From: Thermoleophilia bacterium
GTDB lineage: Bacteria; Actinomycetota; Thermoleophilia; Gaiellales; Gaiellaceae
Direction of reading: 5' to 3'
Assembly: GCA_025928515.1 (NCBI GenBank)
Contig: JAICJI010000018.1
Coordinates: 1 to 41,788, forward strand
DNA length: 41,788 nt
Shown here: positions 1 to 7,789 of the stretch, in pieces
How the letters are laid out: every line of letters begins with the position of its first letter
Numbering within the stretch: the first letter of the stretch is position 1
Position numbers and translations under genes: made by a program
Notes under the pieces: generated by a model
Database searches by the model: none
What the model saw: the letters and a program-made list of their open reading frames with translations, nothing else
Told to the model about the DNA's origin: nothing

Positions 1-83
1 AGCCCTTGAACGTCTCGAGCGGCTGAGGGCTCATCCGCCGAACCCCACCACGAGCGCGGCGGTGACGACGGCGTTCACGGTCG
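1..83 (-). pseudogene. Mirror copy of nuoH end and nuoI start (partial)
   Basis: On the minus strand this arm reads the C-terminal helix of NuoH, ending VNAVVTAALVVGFGG at a TGA on 31-33. An overlapping ATG on 32-34 begins MSPQPLETFKG. The plus-strand counterparts end VNAVVTAALVVAFG and begin MSPQPVETLKG, so the protein is nearly unchanged while the DNA has diverged. The ATGA overlap is also preserved. Only fragments are visible; whether a full second copy lies to the left cannot be told from this window. It is listed as a pseudogene only because both parts are incomplete here. Confidence 0.5.
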
Positions 84-133
84 CGACGGTGAACGCGGTA
101 GTGACGGCGGCATTGGTGGTGGCGTTCGGATGA
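83..133 (+). CDS. nuoH: NADH-quinone oxidoreductase subunit H, C-terminal end (partial)
   Basis: The last 16 codons visible to the right of the inverted-repeat centre encode a hydrophobic tail (VNAVVTAALVVAFG) ending at a TGA on 131-133. It lies directly upstream of nuoI, with a 4-nt ATGA overlap, where nuoH sits in standard nuo operons. The tail resembles the last membrane helix of NuoH, the complex I subunit at the quinone site. The frame stays open further left, but that sequence is the mirror image of the nuoI start, so true nuoH coding left of about 83 is not supported. The assignment leans on position. Confidence 0.5.
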   Translation, partial: ATVNAVVTAALVVAFG

Positions 134-627
134 GCCCGCAGCCGGTCGAGACGCTGAAGGGCTTCGGGGTCACCTTCAAGCAGATCTTCAAGAAGCCGAT
201 CACGCAGCAGTACCCGGAGTACAAGCGGCCGGTCTACCCGCGCTTCCGCGGCCGGCACCGGCTGTGGAAGCACGAGAACGGCCTCGAGAAATGCGTCGGC
301 TGCTCGTTGTGCGCGGCGGCCTGCCCGGCGGACTGCATCCGCGTCGTCGCCGCCGAGAACACGCCGGACAACCGCGTCTCGGCCGGCGAGCGCTATGCGC
401 GGATCTACGAGATCAACCTCAGCCGCTGCATCTTCTGCGGCTACTGCGAGCTCGCGTGCCCGTTCGACGCGATCACGCTCGGCAACGAGTTCGAGATCTC
501 TGAGCACAACCGCGACGACCAGATCTACACGAAGGACATGCTCCTCACCCCGCCGGTGAAGCAGGTCCCGGTCGCCGATCCGGATCTCTACGACACGCCG
601 ATCCCCTTCTACAAGAGCGACTCGTGA
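130..627 (+). CDS. nuoI: NADH-quinone oxidoreductase subunit I (two 4Fe-4S ferredoxin)
   Basis: This 165-residue complex I subunit carries the two tetranuclear clusters (N6a and N6b in the family) that pass electrons across the peripheral arm towards N2 and quinone. Two CxxCxxCxxxC motifs are visible: Cys55, 58, 61, 65 (KCVGCSLCAAACP) and Cys100, 103, 106, 110 (RCIFCGYCELACP). The length is usual for NuoI. The ATG overlaps the nuoH stop as ATGA, and the TGA stop overlaps the GTG of nuoJ, so translation is probably coupled. The N-terminus (MSPQPVETLKG) is duplicated in mirror image at the window start. Confidence 0.96.
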   Translation: MSPQPVETLKGFGVTFKQIFKKPITQQYPEYKRPVYPRFRGRHRLWKHENGLEKCVGCSLCAAACPADCIRVVAAENTPDNRVSAGERYARIYEINLSRCIFCGYCELACPFDAITLGNEFEISEHNRDDQIYTKDMLLTPPVKQVPVADPDLYDTPIPFYKSDS

Positions 628-1166
628 TCCTGGCCTCGGCAGGCAACGTGGTCGTCTGGATGGTCTGGATCGTCGCCGCGTTCTCGTGCCTCGGCTCGGG
701 CGTGGCGGTCATCTCCTTCTCGAACCCGTTCTTCTCGGCCCTCGCGCTGATCGGCAACCTCGCCTCGCTCGCGGTCATGTACCTGCTGCTGAACGCGGAG
801 TTCGTCGCGGCCGCGCAGGTGCTCGTCTACGCGGGAGCGGTCGTCGTGATGTTCCTGTTCGTGATCGCGTACGTCGGGCCGCGGCGTGAGACACCCTGGT
901 CGGGCGGGCCGAGCTGGCAGACGGCAGGTGCAGTCGCCGCCGCAGGCGCGCTGCTCGTCGAGATCGTCGTCGCGGTCGGGATGCAGGCGAACGGGAGCCT
1001 GCACAGCGACGGCAAGGTCGGCCCGGCGTTCGGGACTCCGGCCTGGATCGGCCGCGTCTTCCTCGTCGACCACCTGCTCGCCTTCGAGATCACCTCGGTC
1101 GTGTTGCTCATCGCAGCCGTCGGAGGCGTGGTCCTCGGCTCTCACACGCGAAGGGCGACCGTCTGA
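624..1166 (+). CDS. nuoJ: NADH-quinone oxidoreductase subunit J
   Basis: A 180-residue integral membrane subunit of complex I that packs with NuoK and NuoA at the start of the membrane arm. About five hydrophobic segments are visible. The segment LVYAGAVVVMFLFVIAYVG contains the Y-A-G-A-V-x-V-M-F-L-F core typical of NuoJ TM3, where a pi-bulge forms in known structures. The GTG start at 624 overlaps the nuoI stop by four bases, and the stop shares one base with the nuoK ATG. Length is normal. Confidence 0.95.
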   Translation: MILASAGNVVVWMVWIVAAFSCLGSGVAVISFSNPFFSALALIGNLASLAVMYLLLNAEFVAAAQVLVYAGAVVVMFLFVIAYVGPRRETPWSGGPSWQTAGAVAAAGALLVEIVVAVGMQANGSLHSDGKVGPAFGTPAWIGRVFLVDHLLAFEITSVVLLIAAVGGVVLGSHTRRATV

Positions 1167-1474
1167 TGGCCGGACCCGACGTCGCCTGGTACGTCGCAGT
1201 CGCGGCGGCCCTGTTCGGAATCGGCGCGCTCGGCGTGCTGATCCGGCGCAACACGCTCGTCGTGCTGCTCTCGCTCGAGCTGATGCTGAACGCCGGGAAT
1301 CTCGCGCTGATCGCGCTCTCGCGCCACTTCCACAACGGCGCCGGCCAGATCTTCGCGCTCGCCGTGATGGCCGTCGCCGCCTCGGAGGTCTGCGTCGGGC
1401 TCGGCCTCGTCGTCGCGCTCAACCGGCGGGAGCTCTCCCTCGACGTCGACACGCTCTCGGAGCTGAAGGGATGA
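1166..1474 (+). CDS. nuoK: NADH-quinone oxidoreductase subunit K
   Basis: A 102-residue, three-helix complex I subunit related to MrpC antiporter subunits. The two membrane glutamates needed for proton transfer in the family are both present, in LSLELMLNA on helix 2 and in AASEVCVGLGL on helix 3. The ATG shares one base with the nuoJ stop, and the TGA overlaps the nuoL ATG (ATGA at 1471). Length and motifs are fully typical. Confidence 0.96.
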   Translation: MAGPDVAWYVAVAAALFGIGALGVLIRRNTLVVLLSLELMLNAGNLALIALSRHFHNGAGQIFALAVMAVAASEVCVGLGLVVALNRRELSLDVDTLSELKG

Positions 1475-3405
1475 CGGGCGGCTCCTGGCTCTGCCTGCTT
1501 GCGCCGCTCGCTGGGACGATCCTGATCCTGCTCGGCGGGACGCGGATCCCGCGCATCGCCGCAGCCTGGATCGCGACGACGAGCGTCTTCGTCGCGTTCG
1601 GCGGCGCGGTCTGGGCGTTCCTCGGAGTGCACGCGCACCACAACAGCCCCGCAGCGGTAGGCCCGGTCGGTCCGATCTCCGGCGGATTTCCCGCGCGCGG
1701 CGAGCTCACGACCGCGTGGACCTGGCTCGCGTCCGGCCACTTCAGCGTCGGCCTGCAGCTGCTCGTCGACCCGCTGAGCACGGTGATGATGCTGATCGTC
1801 AGCGGCGTCGGCGGCCTGATCGTCCTCTACTCGATCGGCTACATGGACGGGGACAAGGAAGAGCGCCGCTACTTCGCGTACATCTCGTTCTTCGTCTTCT
1901 CGATGCTGCTGCTCGTCGGGGGGGGCAACCTGCTGCTGCTGCTCGTCGGCTGGGGGCTGGTTGGCCTCTCGTCGTACCTCCTGATCGGCTTCTGGCACGA
2001 ACGGCCCAGCGCGGTGCAGGCGGCGAAGAAGGCGTTCGTGATGAACGCGTTCGGAGACGCGACGATGGCGCTCGCCTTCTTCATCCTGATCGCGCACACG
2101 AGCTCGCTCTCGTTCGCAACGGACTTCAACGTCCATCTCTCGTCGACGGCGACGAACCTCGTCGCACTCGGCCTGCTCGGCGGCGCGGCAGCGAAATCGG
2201 CGCAGATCCCGCTCCAAACGTGGCTACCGGACGCGATGGAGGGCCCGACTCCGGTCAGCGCCCTGATCCATGCGGCAACGATGGTCACCGCCGGCGTCTA
2301 CCTGATCGCACGCACGCATCCGATCTTCGAGCAGGCGCGGACGATCGAGCTGATCGCCGCGGGAACCGGTGCGCTCACGCTCCTCGTCGCCGGCCTGATC
2401 GCGCTCGTCCAGACCGACATCAAGCGCGTCATCGCGTACTCGACTATGTCGCAGATCGGCTACATGTTCCTCGGCGCCGGCGTGGGTGCGTACTCGAACG
2501 GGATGTTCCACCTCATGACCCACGCGTTCTTCAAGGCGCTGCTCTTCATGACGGCCGGCCTCGCAATCCACGCGCTCGCGGGGGAGCAGGACATCCGGAA
2601 CATGCGCGGGCTCGGGAAGCTGATGCCGTTCACGAAGTGGTGCTTCCTCGCGGGCGCACTTGCTCTCGTCGGGATCCCGCCGTTCAGCGGCTTCTTCTCG
2701 AAGGACTCGATCGTCGCCTCGGCGGCCGCGCTCGGCACCTGGTACGGCTGGATCTTCTGGGTCTGCGGCATCGCCGGCGCGCTGCTCACCGGCCTCTACA
2801 CGTTCCGGCTCTGGTTCCTCGTCTTCCCCGGCGAGCCGAGCCCGTTCGTCCGCGAGCACTACCACGACCACCACGGCCGCGAAGGCGCGTGGACGATGCT
2901 CGTGCCGGTCGGAATCCTCGCCGTGCTGGCGACGGTCGGCGGCTGGGTGCAGTGGGCGCCGCAGTGGCATCCGTTCACCAACTGGCTCGCGCCGGCCGCG
3001 CAGACGCTCGCGGCGGCCGAGCCTACGAGCACGCAGGAGTACTTCACCTCGGCCGCGACCGTGCTCGCGGGGCTCGCAGGCATCGCGCTCGCCTGGGCGA
3101 TCTACTCCGAGCGCAGGATCGCGATCCCCGCCGCGCCGTTCTGGCGGCGCACACTCGAGCACAAGTTCTACTTCGACGAGCTCTACGACCGGGTCTTCTA
3201 CGCGCCTGGCGCGTGGGTCGCGTCGTTCCTACGCCGTGAGTTCGAGGAGCCCGTGATCCTCCAGACCGGCACGGACCTCGGCGAGACGACGCTCGCGACC
3301 GGGAGCCTCGTGCGCCGCATCCAGACCGGCCTGCTCCGCACCTACGTCCTCTTCCTCGCGGCCGGTGCCGCGGGCATCGTCCTCGCCTTCCTGATCGCCA
3401 AGTGA
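1471..3405 (+). CDS. nuoL: NADH-quinone oxidoreductase subunit L (proton-pumping antiporter-like)
   Basis: A 644-residue antiporter-like subunit at the tip of the complex I membrane arm, with the lateral helix and C-terminal helix expected of NuoL. The TM7 lysine is present (Lys242, in AAAKSAQIPLQTWLPDAM), as is the following P-T-P-V-S-A-L-I-H-A motif. The usually invariant TM5 glutamate (E. coli Glu144, in GWEGVGL) is not: this protein reads GWGLVGLSSYLLIGFW with Gly162, codon GGG at 1954-1956. The neighbouring motif is otherwise intact, so the gene looks functional apart from this residue. The open frame runs further upstream to 886, but 1471 is the start that overlaps the nuoK stop and fits the family. 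Confidence 0.95.
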   Translation: MTGGSWLCLLAPLAGTILILLGGTRIPRIAAAWIATTSVFVAFGGAVWAFLGVHAHHNSPAAVGPVGPISGGFPARGELTTAWTWLASGHFSVGLQLLVDPLSTVMMLIVSGVGGLIVLYSIGYMDGDKEERRYFAYISFFVFSMLLLVGGGNLLLLLVGWGLVGLSSYLLIGFWHERPSAVQAAKKAFVMNAFGDATMALAFFILIAHTSSLSFATDFNVHLSSTATNLVALGLLGGAAAKSAQIPLQTWLPDAMEGPTPVSALIHAATMVTAGVYLIARTHPIFEQARTIELIAAGTGALTLLVAGLIALVQTDIKRVIAYSTMSQIGYMFLGAGVGAYSNGMFHLMTHAFFKALLFMTAGLAIHALAGEQDIRNMRGLGKLMPFTKWCFLAGALALVGIPPFSGFFSKDSIVASAAALGTWYGWIFWVCGIAGALLTGLYTFRLWFLVFPGEPSPFVREHYHDHHGREGAWTMLVPVGILAVLATVGGWVQWAPQWHPFTNWLAPAAQTLAAAEPTSTQEYFTSAATVLAGLAGIALAWAIYSERRIAIPAAPFWRRTLEHKFYFDELYDRVFYAPGAWVASFLRREFEEPVILQTGTDLGETTLATGSLVRRIQTGLLRTYVLFLAAGAAGIVLAFLIAK

Positions 3406-4856
3406 ACGCCACCTCCCTGACCTCGATCCTGATCTGGCTGCCGATCGCCGGCGCGCTGCTCATCTGGCTGCTGCCGCTCTCCCGCTACGCGACCGGGAGC
3501 CTCGCGCTCCTCTTCTCGCTCGCCGAGGTCGGCTTCTGGATCGAGCAGGCCGCGCGGTTCGACTTCTCGGGCTCGGGGCTGCAGATGGAGGAGCGCGCGA
3601 AGTGGTTCGGTGACCTCGGCGTCTCGTACCACGTCGGCGTCTACGGCTTCTCGCTCTGGCTCGTCGGCCTCACCGTGGTGGCGATGGCGGCGGCCACCGG
3701 CTACGGCTTCTGGGTCGGCCGGGAGCGCTCGCGCGCCTACTTCGGCCTGATGCTGCTGTTGACCGGCGCGACGGTCGGCGTCTTCGAGGCGCAGGACCTG
3801 CTCGTCTTCTACGCCTTCTTCGAGGCCATGCTGATCCCGCTCTACATCCTGATCGGAGTCTGGGGCGGGGCCCGTCGGATGGAGGCGACGATCAAGTTCG
3901 TCATCTACACGATGGCGGGGTCGCTGCTCATGCTCGCGGCGATCGTCGCGTACGGATTGAAGGCGGGGACGTTCGATCTCGTCGACGGGCCGACGAGCGC
4001 CAGCCGCTGGCTCTTCCTCGGCTTCATGCTCGCGTTCGCCATCAAGGCGCCGCTGTTCCCGTTCCACGGCTGGCTGCCGGACGCGTACCGACAGGCGCCG
4101 CCCGAGGTGAGCGCGGTCCTCTCCGGCGTGATCGCCAAGGCGGGCCTCTACGGGATGCTGCGGATCGCGATCGCGAAATTCCCCGACCCGACGTCGTTCT
4201 ACCGGACGACGGTGCTCGCGCTCGCCGCGGCCGCGCTCGTCTACGGCTCGCTGCTCGCCTTCCGCTCGGCCGACTTCCGAGGCGTGATCGCATACTCCTC
4301 GCTCGCGCAATCGGGCTTGATCGCGCTCGGCCTCTTCGCCGGCACCGACCTCGGCTTCGACGGCGCGGTACTGCAGATGGTCGCGCACGGGCTGATCTCG
4401 ACCTCGCTCTTCTTGATCGCCGGCGCAGTCGAGCGGAGGACGACGACCGGGGAGTTCCGCCTGCTCGGCGGGATGGCGCGCGGGAGACCTGCGCTCGCGA
4501 CCCTGCTGATGGTCGTCGGCGTCATCTCGCTCGCCGTGCCCGGCTCCGCGTCGTTCGCGGGCGAGTTCCTGATCCTCGCCGGCGTGTTCCAGCGCGCGTG
4601 GTGGTGGTCGGCGATCGGGGCAGGCGCGATCGTGCTCGCCGCGATGTACATGCTCCGACTGATCTCGGCCGTCCTGCACGAGGCCCGCGGCTCGACCGTC
4701 CCCGACGAGGCGCTCGACGTGCGGCCGGGCGAGCTCGGGCTCGTCGTCCCGCTCGTCGCGGGATTGCTCTTCCTCTCCGCCTGGCCCGCGGGCATCAGCC
4801 ACCACTCGTTCTTCGGTCAGAGCCCCGCAGCAACTGTGAAGAGCCAGTTCAAGTGA
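3402..4856 (+). CDS. nuoM: NADH-quinone oxidoreductase subunit M
   Basis: A 484-residue antiporter-like proton-pumping subunit in the middle of the complex I membrane arm. The TM5 glutamate is present in FYAFFEAMLIPLYILIGVWG, and the TM7 lysine in FAIKAPLFPFHGWLPDAY, followed by P-P-E-V-S-A-V-L-S-G. About 14 hydrophobic helices are expected and visible. The GTG start overlaps the nuoL stop by four bases (GTGA), and its own TGA overlaps the GTG of nuoN in the same way. Length is normal. Confidence 0.95.
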   Translation: MNATSLTSILIWLPIAGALLIWLLPLSRYATGSLALLFSLAEVGFWIEQAARFDFSGSGLQMEERAKWFGDLGVSYHVGVYGFSLWLVGLTVVAMAAATGYGFWVGRERSRAYFGLMLLLTGATVGVFEAQDLLVFYAFFEAMLIPLYILIGVWGGARRMEATIKFVIYTMAGSLLMLAAIVAYGLKAGTFDLVDGPTSASRWLFLGFMLAFAIKAPLFPFHGWLPDAYRQAPPEVSAVLSGVIAKAGLYGMLRIAIAKFPDPTSFYRTTVLALAAAALVYGSLLAFRSADFRGVIAYSSLAQSGLIALGLFAGTDLGFDGAVLQMVAHGLISTSLFLIAGAVERRTTTGEFRLLGGMARGRPALATLLMVVGVISLAVPGSASFAGEFLILAGVFQRAWWWSAIGAGAIVLAAMYMLRLISAVLHEARGSTVPDEALDVRPGELGLVVPLVAGLLFLSAWPAGISHHSFFGQSPAATVKSQFK

Positions 4857-6358
4857 GCCTCCACACGCCGCATATCGACTGGTTCGGCCTCGCACCCGTC
4901 TTCGCGCTCGTCGGCACCTCGTTCGTCGCCCTCCTCTGCGCGGTGCTCGTGCCTCGCGCCGTCCGGCGCATCGCCGCCGCGAGCGTTGCGATCGCCGGCT
5001 TCACCGCGGGGATCGTGCTCGCGATCTGGCTCTACGTCGACAGCGCGAACGGGCACACGATCGTCTCCGGCGCCTTCTACCGCGACCGCTGGACCGCGCT
5101 CGGGCAGATCATCCTCTGCGGAATCGGGCTCGCGACGACGCTCCTCGCCGTCGAGCACGTCCCAGGCTGGGGACGAAACGCCGACCCCGCCCGGCGCGAC
5201 GACCACGTCGCGGAGTTCTTCGCGCTCCTGCTTGCTTCTGCCGCGGGGATGGTGTTCTTCGTCGGCGCCGCGAACCTGATGACGCTGTTCCTCTCGCTCG
5301 AGTGGTTCTCGATCGCCCTCTACGTCATGTGCGCGATCGACTACGACCTCGAAAGCTCGCTCGAGGCAGGGTTGAAATACCTCATCGTCGGCTCGTTCGG
5401 CGCCGGGGCGCTGCTCTTCGGCTCGGCGCTCGTCTACGGCGCGACGGGAAAGATCTCGTTCCACGGCATCGCCGCCGCCGCCGCGTCACAGGGGCTGACG
5501 GGCGACACGTTCGTCGTGGTGGGGATCGCGCTGATCGTCGCCGGGCTCGGCTTCAAGATGTCGGCCGCGCCGTTCCACATGTGGACGCCGGACGTCTACG
5601 AGGGCGCGCCGACGACCGTGACCGCGTGGATGTCGTCGGCGACCAAGGTCGCGGCACTGCTCCTCACGTTCCGGCTGATGACGACGGCGTTCGCGGGCGA
5701 CCAGCACCTCTGGGGCTGGGCCTTCGCGATCGTCGCGACGGCCTCGCTCGCAATCGGCAACTTCGCGGCGCTCGTGCAGCGGAACGTGAAGCGGATCCTC
5801 GCGTACTCCTCGATCTCGCACGCGGGCTTCATGCTGATCGGCCTCAGCGCCGGCAGCGCACTCGGCGGCCGCGCGCTCATGTACTACCTGATCCCCTACT
5901 CGGCGATGGCGTTCGGCTCGTTCGCCGTCGTCGCCGCGCGGGAGCGGGAGCTCGGCGTGCCGGTCACGCTCGACAACCTCGCCGGCTTCGGCTGGGAGCG
6001 GCCCTTCCTCGGCGTCGCCATGTGGTTCTTCATGTTCGGCTTCGCCGGCCTGCCGCTCGGCGGCGGCTTCGTCGGGAAGTTCTACGTCTTCGCCGCCGCC
6101 TATCAGCACGGCTGGGTGTGGCTCGTGATCGTCGGGGTGCTCGCGACGCTGGTCAGCCTCTACTACTACCTCGGCATCGTGCGGGCGATGTACATGCGCC
6201 CGGCCGCGGAACTTGCCCTCGCAGGCGGCTCGCCGCCTCGAGAGAGACTTCTGCAGCTCACGGTCGGAGCCGCGCTCGTCGTCTCGTTCGGCTCCCTGTT
6301 CGCCGTCCAGCCGCTGATCGACCTCGCGCGGCATGCGGCGAGCTCGTTGCCTCTCTGA
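4853..6358 (+). CDS. nuoN: NADH-quinone oxidoreductase subunit N
   Basis: A 501-residue antiporter-like subunit next to NuoK in complex I, and the last gene of the operon here. The TM5 glutamate is present (LSLEWFSIALYVM) and so is the TM7 lysine (GFKMSAAPFHMWTPDVYEG), followed by A-P-T-T-V-T-A-W-M. The GTG at 4853 is chosen because it overlaps the nuoM stop (GTGA) and gives the right length; the longer frame from 4598 would run inside nuoM. No clear rho-independent hairpin follows; the next gene begins 99 bp downstream with its own regulatory sequence. Confidence 0.95.
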   Translation: MSLHTPHIDWFGLAPVFALVGTSFVALLCAVLVPRAVRRIAAASVAIAGFTAGIVLAIWLYVDSANGHTIVSGAFYRDRWTALGQIILCGIGLATTLLAVEHVPGWGRNADPARRDDHVAEFFALLLASAAGMVFFVGAANLMTLFLSLEWFSIALYVMCAIDYDLESSLEAGLKYLIVGSFGAGALLFGSALVYGATGKISFHGIAAAAASQGLTGDTFVVVGIALIVAGLGFKMSAAPFHMWTPDVYEGAPTTVTAWMSSATKVAALLLTFRLMTTAFAGDQHLWGWAFAIVATASLAIGNFAALVQRNVKRILAYSSISHAGFMLIGLSAGSALGGRALMYYLIPYSAMAFGSFAVVAARERELGVPVTLDNLAGFGWERPFLGVAMWFFMFGFAGLPLGGGFVGKFYVFAAAYQHGWVWLVIVGVLATLVSLYYYLGIVRAMYMRPAAELALAGGSPPRERLLQLTVGAALVVSFGSLFAVQPLIDLARHAASSLPL

Positions 6359-6397
6359 AAAGGCTTCGCAAAGAAACTGCAAGCCCGCGCTCGTGCA

Positions 6398-6413
6398 TGT
6401 GATTTGCGTCACG
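6398..6413. promoter_or_regulatory. Candidate CRP/GlxR-family operator
   Basis: The sequence TGTGATTTGCGTCACG matches the CRP-family pattern TGTGA-N6-TCACA at nine of ten half-site bases. It lies 45 bp upstream of the ATG at 6458, in the only sizeable gap after nuoN. Actinobacterial CRP homologues (GlxR, Rv3676) recognise this kind of palindrome. It probably controls the secreted protein that follows. No regulator of this family is encoded in the window. Confidence 0.45.
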
Positions 6414-6457
6414 TGGGGAGGTAGGACTGTGCGCAACTCACGACCAAGGAGCCGGCC

Positions 6458-7255
6458 ATGCTACGAGGGGTTCAGACGCGAACGAGGCTGGGATTCGTGC
6501 TGGCGGTCGCAGCCGGCGTAGTGCTGGGGGCGATCTTCGGGCAGCCGAGCAGCGGCCAGGCGGCGAGCAACGCAAAGCCGACGCCCAAGACCCTGCCGAC
6601 GATCTCAGGGACAGCAGAGGTGGGGTTGACACTGGTCGCCACCCGGGGCACGTGGACGGGCAACCCGACGACGTTCCACTTCGCCTGGGTCAGGTGCGAC
6701 GCGACCGGAGCCGCCTGCGTCGCGATCGGTGGCGCAACGGCAAAGATCTACACGCCCACGGTCGCCGACATCGGACACACGCTCCGCGTGAACGTGACGG
6801 CGAAAAACGGCAGCGGCTCGACAACCGCCACGTCCGCGCAAACGGGAGTCGTGCCGCCGAGCGGCTGCCCGCCGGGAACCGGCGCGATCGGGATCACCTC
6901 GCTGACGCCGCCCGCGCGGCTCGACATCAGCGCTTCGTCGGTCACGCCACGCGTGACGCGGTCGACGAACACGATCCAGCTCCACTTCACGATCACGGCG
7001 TGCGGCGGCCGGCCCGTGCAGGGTGCAAGCGTCTTCGCGACGGCGGTGCCGTACAACCAGTTCGCGGTCGGACAGGGGACGACGACGCCGAGCGGCACGG
7101 TCGTCCTGACGGAAGCCCGCCGCAGCGGGTTCCCCGTGAGCCCGCAGCAAAAGCTACTGGCGGTCTTCGTCCGGACGTGGAAGCAGGGCGAGCCGGTCAC
7201 CGGCGGGATCTCGACCAGCCGCGTGGTCGCGTTCCATCTCCGCCGCCACCACTAG
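6458..7255 (+). CDS. Secreted Ig-like repeat protein
   Basis: A 265-residue exported protein of unknown role. A signal peptide occupies about residues 1-36 (LGFVLAVAAGVVLGAIFG, then a small-residue region). Residues about 46-130 form one Ig-like/immunoglobulin-fold repeat of the form P-x-I-S-G-T-A-x-V-G ... G-T-W ... F-x-W-V-R-C-D ... C ... D-I-G-H-T-L-R-V-N-V-T-A. The same repeat occurs three times in the secreted protein at 15983-17899. Residues about 133-265 look like a second beta-sandwich with a Cys pair and no motif I recognise. The Shine-Dalgarno AAGGAG (6446-6451) sits six bases before the ATG. Its own promoter region holds a CRP-like site. It probably acts as a surface or adhesive protein; that is inference. 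Confidence 0.85.
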   Translation: MLRGVQTRTRLGFVLAVAAGVVLGAIFGQPSSGQAASNAKPTPKTLPTISGTAEVGLTLVATRGTWTGNPTTFHFAWVRCDATGAACVAIGGATAKIYTPTVADIGHTLRVNVTAKNGSGSTTATSAQTGVVPPSGCPPGTGAIGITSLTPPARLDISASSVTPRVTRSTNTIQLHFTITACGGRPVQGASVFATAVPYNQFAVGQGTTTPSGTVVLTEARRSGFPVSPQQKLLAVFVRTWKQGEPVTGGISTSRVVAFHLRRHH

Positions 7256-7263
7256 AGCGCAAA

Positions 7264-7295
7264 GGTGGCATCCCGCCCACCGGCGGGGTGCCACC
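7264..7295. terminator. Bidirectional hairpin terminator
   Basis: A 14-bp stem (7264-7277 with 7282-7295; one G-T wobble) with a 4-nt loop lies between the convergent ends of the secreted protein gene (stop 7255) and the minus-strand membrane protein (stop 7305). There is no long T tract, as is common in GC-rich actinobacteria. The placement between converging genes supports a terminator for both. Confidence 0.75.
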
Positions 7296-7304
7296 ACCTC
7301 TTAC

Positions 7305-7715
7305 TCAGGCGGCGCGGGAGAGAAGCTCGTCGACCTCGGCCGGCCGGAGGCGGCGTGGCCGCCGCGTCCTGCGTGGCACACGCACCGGCTCGAGCACCCA
7401 AACGACGAATGGGATCGCGTACGCGAAGAGCGCGATGACCAGGGCCCAGGTCGCGAGAGGAGAGGCGGCTGCACCTGTCGGGGCGTTCTCGCGAACGGCC
7501 GACGCGAGCACGAAGAGCCCGAGCGCAGTGCCGCTCGTGACTGCGCGCAGCAGCGCGGGCCGACCGTCGAGCGCATCGCTGACCGCGACGAAGGCCACCG
7601 ACGCGGCGGCAGGAACCGTTGCCAGCCCGAGCCAGAGTGCGAGTCCGCCGAGTCCTCCGGCCGCGGCCGCGAGCGCGGCCGTCGCGAGCACCAGGGGCAG
7701 GAGCCGCGAACCCAC
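7305..7715 (-). CDS. Small membrane protein, unknown function
   Basis: A 136-residue protein with four likely membrane helices (about residues 5-30, 33-45, 55-75 and 85-110). It ends in an Arg-rich cytoplasmic tail (VPRRTRRPRRLRPAEVDELL). I do not recognise the family. The GTG at 7715 gives a sensible first helix. It is divergent from the UPF0173 gene at 7790 with 74 bp between starts, and convergent on a hairpin with the upstream secreted gene. Coding on this strand is supported by the alternation of hydrophobic helices and a basic tail, which the opposite frame lacks. Confidence 0.65.
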   Translation of the reverse strand: MGSRLLPLVLATAALAAAAGGLGGLALWLGLATVPAAASVAFVAVSDALDGRPALLRAVTSGTALGLFVLASAVRENAPTGAAASPLATWALVIALFAYAIPFVVWVLEPVRVPRRTRRPRRLRPAEVDELLSRAA

Positions 7716-7789
7716 TCGTACAGGTTCACGGCGGCATCGGACGGTCCTTCCTCAGTAGGCTCGCAACGTCCAGCCAAAGGAGCTCACGC

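Larger units (their letters stand above)
1..163. repeat. Imperfect inverted repeat: two diverged copies of the nuoH/nuoI junction
   Basis: Bases 1-83 are the approximate reverse complement of 84-163, folding about a short palindromic centre (tcgcga, 81-86). By hand alignment about 66 of 80 paired bases match, with one 3-nt gap. Mismatches fall mostly at third codon positions, and both arms read out as a nuoH end overlapping a nuoI start. The copies are therefore diverged coding homologues rather than an exact fold-back. The outer end is cut by the window edge, so the full length is unknown. It could be a real inverted duplication or a chimeric join between two related genomes in an assembly. 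Confidence 0.85.

Noticed and set aside
886-1470. Open frame extending nuoL upstream through nuoJ and nuoK
   Set aside because: It is read-through of a shadow frame; the ATG at 1471 overlaps the nuoK stop and matches the NuoL N-terminus.
1108-2217. Long minus-strand open frame opposite nuoK/nuoL
   Set aside because: Composition is Arg/Glu/Asp-rich without domains, typical of the antisense of GC-rich membrane-protein genes.
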